64,000 nt of DNA from Streptomyces sp. APSN-46.1 (lineage in GTDB: Bacteria > Actinomycetota > Actinomycetes > Streptomycetales > Streptomycetaceae), in contig NZ_JALGRF010000001.1 of NCBI RefSeq assembly GCF_022815725.1, forward strand, positions 682,001-746,000. Reading direction: 5' to 3'. Made by a program: the position numbers and the translations under genes. The notes beneath the pieces were generated by a model, which made no database searches, was not told where the DNA came from, and saw only the letters and a program-made list of their open reading frames with translations. This document shows positions 57,009 to 64,000 of this stretch, one piece after another; the stretch's first letter is position 1, and each line of letters opens with the position of its first letter.

Positions 57009-60000
57009 ATGCGGTTCGGGGTGCTCGGTCCACTGGCGGTGTGGGACGACGAGGGGAAACCGGTCAGAGTGCCGGAGGCGAAAGTCCGAGCGCTGCTGGC
57101 CGACCTCCTCCTGCACGAAGGACGGACCGTCTCCGCGGAGCGGCTCATCGACGACCTGTGGGGCCGGGCATTGCCGGGGAACCCCGCCAACGCCCTCCAG
57201 GCCAAGGTCTCCCAACTGCGCCGGGCCATCGGCCGGGACCGCGTGGTGCGTCAGCCGCCCGGCTACCGCCTGCGCGTGGACGCGGATACGCGGGACGAGA
57301 TCGACGCGGGCAGGTTCCGGTCCCTGGCGGAGCGGGCCCGAGGCGTCACCGACCCGCAGGCCCGGGCGGACCTGCTCACCGATGCGCTCGCAATGTGGCG
57401 GGGACCGGCGTACGCCGACCTCGCGGACGAGGACTTCGTACGGGCGGCCGCGCAAGGACTGGAGGAGCAGCGGATCGCCGTCCTGGAGGAATGGACACAG
57501 GCCCGCCTCGATGCGGGCGATCACGTCCTGCTGAGCGGGGAACTCGCCGACCTGGTGGCCCGGCATCCGCTGCGTGAGCGGCTGCGCGCCCTCCACCTGC
57601 TCGCCCTCTACCGCGCGGGGCGCACGCAGGAGGCCCTGATCGCGTACGCGGACCTGCGCGAGCGCCTCGCGGAGGAACTCGGCCTCGACCCGAGCCCCGA
57701 ACTGACCGCCCTGCACGCCTCGATCCTGCGCCAGGACGCCTCTCTGACGCCCGACCAGCGGCAGCCGGCGGGCTCTGGGAGCGCGGGCGCGACGCACGGC
57801 GAAGGGCCAGGAGAGGAAGAGGAAGAGGAACGAGGCAAGGGACGGGGACGGGGACGGGGACTGGGACAGCGGCGGAGGGAGGGCCGGGGAGAGCCTGACA
57901 GAACCGCCGAGTCGAACCTTCCCGCCCCGCTGACGTCACTGATCGGCCGCGGCGACGCGCTCGACGCCCTCGCGAACCTCCTCACCGGGGCCCGCCTGGT
58001 CACGCTCACCGGCCCCGGCGGCGTCGGCAAGACCCGCCTCGCGATCGAGGCGGCCGGCCGTCTCGCGGGGGCCGCCCCCGACGGAGTCCCGGACGACGTG
58101 CCGAACGAAGCCCCCGACGAAGTCCGGCTCGTCGAACTCGCCGGCCTGCGCGGCGACGCGGCCGACCTCGCCCAGGCCGTCTCGGCGGTCCTCGGAATCC
58201 GCGACCCCGCACGGCTCGCACCCGCGCTGCGTGACCGGCGGACCCTGCTCATCCTCGACAACTGCGAGCACGTGGTGGACGCGGTGGCCGAGCTCACCGC
58301 CGGCCTCCTGGCCGCAGCGCCCGCACTGCGCGTCCTGGCCACGAGCCAGGAGCCGCTGGCCCTCTCCGGTGAGGTCGTGGTCCCCGTCGGCCCCCTCGCC
58401 CCGGACGCCGCCGCGGAACTTTTCACGGCGCGGGCCAAGGAGGCGTCCCCCGGCTTCACCGTCACGGAGTCCTCGGCTGCCCTCGTCGCCGAGCTCTGCG
58501 CGCGCCTGGACGGTATCCCCTTGGCCCTCGAACTCGCCGCGACCCGGGTCCGCGCCCTTGGTCTCGAAGAGCTCTCCGCCCGCCTGGGCGACCGGTTCCG
58601 TCTCCTCGGCGCCGGCCGACGCGGCGTCCCGGCACGCCAGCAGACCCTGCGCGCGGTGATCGACTGGAGTTGGGAGCTGCTCAGTGCGCCCGAGCGGACC
58701 GTCCTCGCCCGCCTGTCCGTCCACCCCGACGGCTGCGCCCTCGACGCGGCGGAGGAGGTCTGCGCGGGCGACGGCATAGCCCGTCAGGACGTGCTCGACC
58801 TCGTTACGCGCCTGGTCGACCGTTCGCTGATCGTTCCTGGGAACGGGCGCTTCCGGTTGCTGGAATCGGTATCGGCTTATGCCCAGGAGCGACTGGCGGA
58901 GTCCGGAGAAGGTCCTGCCGTGCGGGCCCGACACCTGGGCCACTACCTCGCACTGGCCGAAGCCGCCGACCGGCATCTTCGCGGCCCCGACCAGCGCACC
59001 TGGCTCGCCCGCCTCGACGCTGAGGCCGCGAACCTGCGTACGGCCCGCGCGACGGCGGCCGGGACGCCCGACGCGGCCCGCCTCGCCACCGCCCTCACCT
59101 GGTGGTGGCTGGTGCGCGGCCGCCTGACCGAGGCCCACCGCGCCCTGTCGGAGATCCGCGAACTGCCGCTGCTGGAGCGGAGTTTCGCGCTCCTGACGAC
59201 GGCAGCGCAGTCTGCTGGGGCGAAGACGCGGGTGGAAGACGGCACGCAGGGGCTCTTCGTGTGGCTGTCGGCGTACGCCCTGGCCCAGGCGGGCGACCCC
59301 GAGGCGAGCGAGCAGGCCAACGAGCGTGCCCACGCGCTGTTCACGGCGGCCGATGACCGGTGGGGCGTCGCCGCGACACTCGCCCTGCGCGCCACCCTGG
59401 CCCACCACCGCGGGGACCTGACGACCATCCGGCAGGACGGCGAGCGCGGCGCCGCGCTGTTCCGTGAGCTCGGGGACAGGTGGGGCGAACTCCAGACGGT
59501 CCCGGCCCTGGCAAGCCTGGCCGAGATCAAGGGCGACTACCCACGGGCCACCCGGCTGCACACCGAGGGTCTGCGTATCGCCGAAGACCTCGGCCTGGAG
59601 GCGGAGGTCGCCGCCCGGCTGTCCAGCCTGGGCCGCCTGGCCCTCCTCGCCCACGACTGGGACCGCGCCCGCGCCCTGCACGAGAGGGCCCTGCGCCTGT
59701 CCACGGCCCAGGGGTACAAGTACGGGGAGATCCACGCCCTGATGGGCCTGGCCCTCGGTTCGCGCCGCTCGGGGGACCTGGACGCGGCCGAGGCCCACCT
59801 CCTGCGCATCCGCGACGCCGATGTGTCCTCCGCGATCGGCGAGCATCTTCTGGCGGCGGAACTCGGCTTCACCGCCGAGTTGCGCGGCGACGCCCCGGGG
59901 GCACGCGAACACCACCTGCGCGGGCTGGACACCGCCATGACCCTGGCGCAGCCGCGCGCCCTGGCGCTGTCGCTCGAAGGGCTCGCGGGCGCGGCAGTCC

Positions 60001-60221
60001 TCGCGGGCTACCCCGCCGACGGAGCGCTGCTCCTCGGCGGCGCCCACACCGCCCGTGACACGTCCGGCGCCCCGCTCCCCCCGGCCGAGCGCACCGACGT
60101 GGACCGCATCACGGCGGCAGCCACCGCCGCCCTCGGCCCGGCCGCCTTCGCCCAGGCGTTCCGCTCGGGTGCCGCACTGCCGCCGGACCGGCTCGCCGTA
60201 GTGGCCCGCCGGAGTTCGTGA
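57009..60221 (+). CDS. SARP/BTAD-family regulator with NB-ARC ATPase and repeat domain
   Basis: 1070 residues, AfsR-like. Trans_reg_C DNA-binding domain (1-85; RFGVLGPLAVWDD, ALQAKVSQLRRAIG), BTAD (90-235; LREQL-type GLDPSPELTALHASIL), a low-complexity linker of Glu then Arg/Gly, NB-ARC from about 320 with Walker A GPGGVGKTRLAIEAA near 332 and LLILDNCEHVVDAV (Walker B), and a C-terminal helical TPR-like region (WDRARALHERALRLSTAQG). The ATG at 57009 starts the conserved domain; no ribosome site is seen, and the GTG at 57000 is possible. Probably controls the divergent exporter. Confidence 0.92.
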   Translation: MRFGVLGPLAVWDDEGKPVRVPEAKVRALLADLLLHEGRTVSAERLIDDLWGRALPGNPANALQAKVSQLRRAIGRDRVVRQPPGYRLRVDADTRDEIDAGRFRSLAERARGVTDPQARADLLTDALAMWRGPAYADLADEDFVRAAAQGLEEQRIAVLEEWTQARLDAGDHVLLSGELADLVARHPLRERLRALHLLALYRAGRTQEALIAYADLRERLAEELGLDPSPELTALHASILRQDASLTPDQRQPAGSGSAGATHGEGPGEEEEEERGKGRGRGRGLGQRRREGRGEPDRTAESNLPAPLTSLIGRGDALDALANLLTGARLVTLTGPGGVGKTRLAIEAAGRLAGAAPDGVPDDVPNEAPDEVRLVELAGLRGDAADLAQAVSAVLGIRDPARLAPALRDRRTLLILDNCEHVVDAVAELTAGLLAAAPALRVLATSQEPLALSGEVVVPVGPLAPDAAAELFTARAKEASPGFTVTESSAALVAELCARLDGIPLALELAATRVRALGLEELSARLGDRFRLLGAGRRGVPARQQTLRAVIDWSWELLSAPERTVLARLSVHPDGCALDAAEEVCAGDGIARQDVLDLVTRLVDRSLIVPGNGRFRLLESVSAYAQERLAESGEGPAVRARHLGHYLALAEAADRHLRGPDQRTWLARLDAEAANLRTARATAAGTPDAARLATALTWWWLVRGRLTEAHRALSEIRELPLLERSFALLTTAAQSAGAKTRVEDGTQGLFVWLSAYALAQAGDPEASEQANERAHALFTAADDRWGVAATLALRATLAHHRGDLTTIRQDGERGAALFRELGDRWGELQTVPALASLAEIKGDYPRATRLHTEGLRIAEDLGLEAEVAARLSSLGRLALLAHDWDRARALHERALRLSTAQGYKYGEIHALMGLALGSRRSGDLDAAEAHLLRIRDADVSSAIGEHLLAAELGFTAELRGDAPGAREHHLRGLDTAMTLAQPRALALSLEGLAGAAVLAGYPADGALLLGGAHTARDTSGAPLPPAERTDVDRITAAATAALGPAAFAQAFRSGAALPPDRLAVVARRSS

Positions 60222-60259
60222 GATCGCGGCTACGCGGCTGATGGTGCGCGCAGGACGCT

Positions 60260-60484
60260 GTGCACGCCCCCGTCTGGTCCCGGGTGACGGCCCGGGCCAT
60301 CATCGGCCACGGGGCCGACACCCTCTTCGGAATGCCCTCCTACGTGTGGCAGCTGCTGCACGCGGAGGCGGACGCGCTGCGCGCGTACGGAGACCTGCGC
60401 AAGGTCTTCTACGGCGGCGAGCACTTCGCGCAGGAGCAGCAGCGCACTCTGAAGGCCACGTTCGGCATCGAGGCGGCCCGCCGG
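60260..60484 (+). pseudogene. Fragment of a phenylacetate-CoA ligase-like (AMP-binding) gene
   Basis: About 75 codons read GADTLFGMPSYVWQLLHAEADAL and then LRKVFYGGEHFAQEQQRTLKATFGIE, a good match to the middle of PaaK-type adenylating enzymes of about 430 residues. No start, N-terminal third or C-terminal half is present and the flanks are unrelated. A remnant of a lost gene. Confidence 0.6.
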
Positions 60485-60557
60485 CCCTGGTCCGGCGACC
60501 AGGGCCGGCGGAGGTCGGGGACGGTAGGGGACGGCAGGGGGCCGTCTGTCGCCGGGG

Positions 60558-60914
60558 TCAGATTCCGGGTCCGTAGCCGGGGTCCGGGTGCTGGCGGGGG
60601 GTCCACCACTCGGTGAGGCCCCACACGCCGAGCGCGAGCGTGGCCACGGCCGCAAGTGCCGCGACCCAGGGGCGCTGCCCCCATCGCGTGGCCAGAGCCC
60701 AGGCCGAGAGCGGGATCAGCGTGCCGCCGAGCACGATGAGCGGCAGATCGACGAAGAGCACGCTCAGGTCACGGGCATGGCCCTCGAAGCCACCGTCGAT
60801 ACTGAACGCGGCCCGCGGCGCCCACACGAGCACCGCGGTCGTCGCGCCGAGGCCGGCGACGAGGCATCCGGCGGCGCCCCCGGCCTCCGCATTCGTACCC
60901 GTGGTCCGTCTCAT
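60558..60914 (-). CDS. Small membrane protein with three spans
   Basis: 118 residues with hydrophobic stretches GCLVAGLGATTAVLVWA, VLFVDLPLIVLGGTLIPLSAWALA and WVAALAAVATLALGVWGLTEWW, and a basic/polar start. No family is recognised. It lies 10 bases downstream of the LysR remnant's stop and shares its strand with it. Confidence 0.7.
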   Translation of the reverse strand: MRRTTGTNAEAGGAAGCLVAGLGATTAVLVWAPRAAFSIDGGFEGHARDLSVLFVDLPLIVLGGTLIPLSAWALATRWGQRPWVAALAAVATLALGVWGLTEWWTPRQHPDPGYGPGI

Positions 60915-60924
60915 TGATTTCCCC

Positions 60925-61694
60925 TCATGCCCGCGACAGACGCGGAGGCCCGGTGCGCGGTTCCGACGGGATGTCGAGAGTGGCGAGGAAGGCGGTGGCC
61001 GCGGGCGTGCGGGTGACGCGGCTCCGGATGACGTATTCGACGCGGGTCGGCGCGTCAGTGACCTCGATGGCGGTTACGCCGGTGAGCTGAGGCACGTAGG
61101 CGGAGGGGAGCATGGCGATCCCGAGGCCCTGCCCCACCAGTCGAGCCATGATGAAGTCCACGGTGGTCACTTCGAAGGCGACGTCGCGGCTGAGACCAGC
61201 GGCTGAGAAAGCTTGGTCGGATTGGACACGTCCCGCCGTGCCGGCCGGAAGGTCTACGAACACCTCGGAAGAAAGCCTGCGAAGGTCGACCGCTGATTCC
61301 TCGGCGAGTGGATGGTCGGGCGCGACCCCGGCGACGAGTCGGTCACGGGCCAGTTCGTGGGCGGCGACACCTTGAGGCCGCGCTGTGGTCGGCAGCCCGA
61401 GGAAGGCCACGTCGATGGCTCCTTGCTCGACCTGCTCGACGAGGTCCTCGCTCGCGCCCACCCGCAGGCCGATACGCACATGTGGGTACTGCCCGGCGGA
61501 AGTCACGCAGCGCAGCCGGGATGTCGACCGCGGCGACGGTCGGGATCAGGCCCACGGCGAGCCGTCCGCGTACCTCGCCGACGGCTGCGGCGACCTCAGC
61601 GGCTGCGCGCTCGGCGGCGTCCAGGCACTGGCGGGCGGCGGGAAGGAACGCCGCACCGGCCGGTGTCAGCCGCACCCGGCGACGGCGCTCCCTC
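60925..61694 (-). pseudogene. LysR-family regulator, N-terminus deleted and frameshifted
   Basis: The C-terminal effector domain (QYPHVRIGLRVGASEDLVEQVEQG, VDFIMARLVGQGLGIAMLPSAYV) and part of the linker (VRLTPAGAAFLPAARQCLDAAERAA, VEVRGRLAVGLIPTVAA-type) are clear. They are in two frames: deleting one C from the plus-strand CCC at 61492-61494 restores RRQYPHVRIG, so a single-base insertion broke the gene (or a read error). The helix-turn-helix, which should precede VRLTPAG, is missing: at about 61694 the sequence becomes the first span of the divergent EamA gene. Confidence 0.7.
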
Positions 61695-61696
61695 CC

Positions 61697-62524
61697 GTGG
61701 CGTGGGGCACGACCTATGTCGTCACCACCGAGCTTCTCCCGCCGGGACACCCACTGTTCGCGGGACTTCTGCGTGCGTTGCCCGCCGGCCTGATCGCGCT
61801 GGCGATCACCCGGATGCTGCCGCGCGGAGCGTGGTGGGGGAAAGCCGCCACGCTGGGCGTGCTGAACATCGGACTCCTCTTCCCGCTGCTGTTCATCGCG
61901 GCCGAACGCCTGCCGGGAGGCGTTGCCGCCACCCTGGCGGCGGCCCAGCCGCTCATCGTCGCCGTCCTGGCCGTGACAGTCCTCCGCGAGCGCCTGTCCG
62001 CTTGGCGCCTGGCCTGGGGACTGACCGGCGTGGTCGGCGTCGGCTTGGTAGTGATGGGGCCGAATGCGGCACTCAACCTCGTCGGCATCGTGGCGGGCCT
62101 CGGCAGCGCGGCCACGATGGCGCTCGGCGTGACGCTCACCAAGCGCTGGGGACGTCCGGCCGAGGCCAGTCCCACCGCTTTCGCGGGATGGCAACTCACC
62201 GCCGGGGGCCTGTTCCTGGTGCCCGTCACCTTTCTTGCTGAGGGGCCGCCACCTCCCTCAGTCGAGCTGACGGCCGCCCTGGGATACCTCTGGCTTGGTC
62301 TGGTCGGCGGTCTGATCGCCTACGTCCTGTGGTTCCGCGGCGTCACCACATTGCCCGTCAACTCTGTCGCGGTTCTCGTCCTGCTCTCGCCGCTGGTCGC
62401 CGCCGCCCTCTGCGCCGTCCTGCTCGGCCAGACATTCGGTCCGATCCAATGTGCGGGGTTCGGACTCTCCCTCGCCGCGATCGTCGCGGGCCAGCTTCCC
62501 GTACCCACCCGCTCTCGCGACTGA
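61697..62524 (+). pseudogene. EamA/DMT transporter lacking its normal 5' end
   Basis: From WGTTYVVTTELLPPGHP onward the protein is a normal ten-span EamA/RhaT-family permease (GLLRALPAGLIALAITRML, GGVAATLAAAQPLIVAVLAVTVLRERL, CAGFGLSLAAIVAG). About 15-20 N-terminal residues and the start site are missing; upstream lies antisense LysR sequence. A GTG at 61697 without a ribosome site is the only nearby start, and an open frame back to 61385 adds about 100 residues of nonsense. It may be silent. The family exports metabolites or drugs. Confidence 0.65.
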
Positions 62525-62906
62525 GATCCACCCTCGCGCGGGGAAGCCACATCGGGACGTCGTCAGCGCGGCGCTCGTCGATATCCTCGCCAGCCGCCTG
62601 GTGGCTGCTTCACGGCCCACCCCATGGGCTGCCCCGGCGGCACGGGACGGCCGTGCGGCGGGGCCTCAGCGGCAGCCCGTGCGCCGACCGGGTGGACCGG
62701 AGACCGGCCGCGTTGTTTCGTCCCGCATCTCTCAAACTGGGCCTGCGGCCGCGGTGAGCTCGATGTCGGCCTGGGCGCCGTCGTTTCCCGACGGGCCCCC
62801 AGAGCCACATCGGCAGAGGGGCTGACGTGGGACGCGCTCTGGTCCGTCCGTGATGTCGACGCGTGATGATCAGCCAGGGCAAGGCCGGTTCCGGATTCGG
62901 CGGCGG
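62525..62906. other. Gap, no recognisable gene
   Basis: About 380 bases between the EamA remnant and the protease. Several short open frames exist, but none has a good start or a recognisable protein. Probably further decayed DNA and the end of the degraded region. Confidence 0.4.
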
Positions 62907-64000
62907 TCAGTAGAGCGTGTACAGCAGCCGGTTCGGGGAGGGAGGCGGGGTGCCCTGGAGGACGCCGGTGGTGGCGCCGGCGACCAGGGCCGACTTGACC
63001 TGCGCGGGTGTGTCCGCCGGGCGGAGGCCGAGGTGCAGGGCGACGGCACCGGTGGTGTGCGTGGTGGCCATCGAGGTACCGCTCAGGGTGGCGCTCGCGG
63101 TGTCGCCGGTGTGCCAGGCGGACGTGATGGCCACGCCCGGGGCGAACAGGGCCACGCAGTTGCCGTAGTTGGAGGAGGACGCCTTGCGGTCGGTGCGGTC
63201 CGTGGCGCCGACGCTGATCACCTCGGGGACCCGGGCCGGGGAGGTGGTGCAGGCGCCGTCGGGCTGGGCGGAGCTGCCGGCGGACGCCGTGTAGGTGATG
63301 CCGGAGGCGATGGAGTTACGGACGGCGGTGTCGAGCGCGACGCTGGCGGCTCCGCCCAGGCTCATGTTGGCCACGGCCGGCTTCACCGCGTTCGCGGTGA
63401 CCCAGTCGATACCGGCGATGACCCCGGAGGTGCTGGCGGCGCCCTGGCAGTTGAGCACGCGGACCGCGACGAGCCGCGCCTGCTTGGCGACACCGTACGT
63501 GGTGCCCGCGGCGATCCCGCCGACGTGGGTGCCGTGGCCGTGGCAGTCGTCGCCCAGCCGGCCGTCGCCGACGGTGTCGACGCCGACCGAGGCGCGGCCA
63601 CCGAACTCGGCGTGCGAGACCCGCAGTCCCGTGTCGATGACGTAGATCCGGACGCCGGGGGATGTAGTGCGGTAGGTGTACGTCGTCGACAGCGGGAGCC
63701 GGCGCTGGTCGATGCGGTCCAGGCCCCAGGGGGCGTTCAGCTGGGTGGCCCGGGCGTCCTGCGTGGCCTCGGCGGCCACCGTCAACGGGGTGTCCGGCTG
63801 GACGTGGGCGACCCGGGGGTCGGCGGCCAGTTGCCGGGCCTGGGCCGGTGTCATACGGGCGGAGAAACCGTGCAGCGCCGCCTGGTAGACGTGGCCCAGC
63901 CGGGCGCCGGGCCGACGGCCGACGAGGTCGCGGGCGATGGTGGCGGGCGCCATCCGGGCGGCGGCCTGGTCCTTCAGTACGACGATCCAGCCCTCGGGCG
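62907..64000 (-). CDS. Subtilisin-like S8 serine protease (5' end beyond window)
   Basis: About 364 residues visible. An inhibitor I9 propeptide ([18 protein letters not shown] through [11 protein letters not shown]) precedes the S8 domain. Triad: Asp in IYVIDTGLR, His in [10 protein letters not shown], Ser in [10 protein letters not shown]. Two conserved positions are altered: the oxyanion-hole Asn, in the usual AGN, is Ser in ASAGSSAQ, and the usual proline of GTSMATPH is Thr. It is likely secreted, but the signal peptide lies beyond the window. Confidence 0.92.
   Translation of the reverse strand, partial: PEGWIVVLKDQAAARMAPATIARDLVGRRPGARLGHVYQAALHGFSARMTPAQARQLAADPRVAHVQPDTPLTVAAEATQDARATQLNAPWGLDRIDQRRLPLSTTYTYRTTSPGVRIYVIDTGLRVSHAEFGGRASVGVDTVGDGRLGDDCHGHGTHVGGIAAGTTYGVAKQARLVAVRVLNCQGAASTSGVIAGIDWVTANAVKPAVANMSLGGAASVALDTAVRNSIASGITYTASAGSSAQPDGACTTSPARVPEVISVGATDRTDRKASSSNYGNCVALFAPGVAITSAWHTGDTASATLSGTSMATTHTTGAVALHLGLRPADTPAQVKSALVAGATTGVLQGTPPPSPNRLLYTLY

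Noticed and set aside
57936..60047. 703-codon minus-strand frame opposite the SARP-type regulator
   Set aside because: Shadow with Gly/Gln/Val-rich composition and no motif.

Overview
The window is very GC-rich, with dense genes, frequent GTG starts, GGAGG-type ribosome binding sites and many 4-base stop/start overlaps. An initiator tRNA lacks an encoded CCA end, and there are Streptomyces-type families throughout (SARP-type regulator, SpoIIE/GAF/PAS phosphatases, anti-sigma-like ATPases, PucR and GlxA regulators, mycothiol-type DinB relatives). It reads as chromosomal DNA of Streptomyces or a close relative, probably from a variable part rather than the conserved core: no ribosomal, replication or cell-division cluster is present and several genes are broken.

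Layout. 1-5.6 kb: a Tat-exported amidase cut by the window edge, a VOC protein, a luciferase-like flavin oxidoreductase, a stand-alone MurE-type ligase, an initiator tRNA with terminator, a GNAT acetyltransferase and a GYD-domain protein. 5.7-10.5 kb: two cysteine-free ArsR-family repressors, a three-gene operon of tiny proteins, and a tightly coupled operon arsR - SulP transporter - flavin-binding split barrel - SpoIIAB-like ATPase - STAS protein. Three copies of one palindrome (TTGCA-N6-TGCAA) lie in front of these three units, suggesting a private regulon. 10.8-16.6 kb: an OmpR-type response regulator and kinase followed by a MacB-type ABC exporter. 16.6-26.4 kb: a methyltransferase, a 1526-residue protein of unknown function, a secreted FxLYD-like protein, HdeD, an amino acid permease and an unknown protein. 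26.8-30.9 kb: a glycerol-type operon (FGGY kinase, GlpA-like and HcnB/GlpB-like flavoproteins). 31-36.2 kb: KatG, divergent from a NarL-type two-component system, and a PAP2 phosphatase whose 3' end runs antisense into the response regulator. 36.3-47.6 kb: a 13-unit pentanucleotide repeat, a multi-domain SpoIIE phosphatase, PucR, esterase, serine hydrolase, a divergent IMP dehydrogenase, a CDF metal exporter, and a DUF1398/MarR/AlkD-like group around a perfect palindrome. 47.8-56.9 kb: small stress or secreted proteins, an unusual glycine tRNA next to a truncated gene, GlxA regulator plus cysteine hydrolase, a second serine hydrolase, and old yellow enzyme plus MFS exporter divergent from a large SARP-type regulator with 11-bp-phased repeats between them. 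60.2-62.9 kb is a decaying stretch: a CoA-ligase fragment, a frameshifted and decapitated LysR gene, and an EamA transporter that lost its start. The window ends in a subtilisin-like protease open at its 5' end.

Most noteworthy are the ArsR/SulP/partner-switching regulon with its three shared operators, and the complete but non-canonical tRNA-Gly(UCC) gene with its own promoter and terminator. All homology calls rest on reading motifs by eye; no database search was run.
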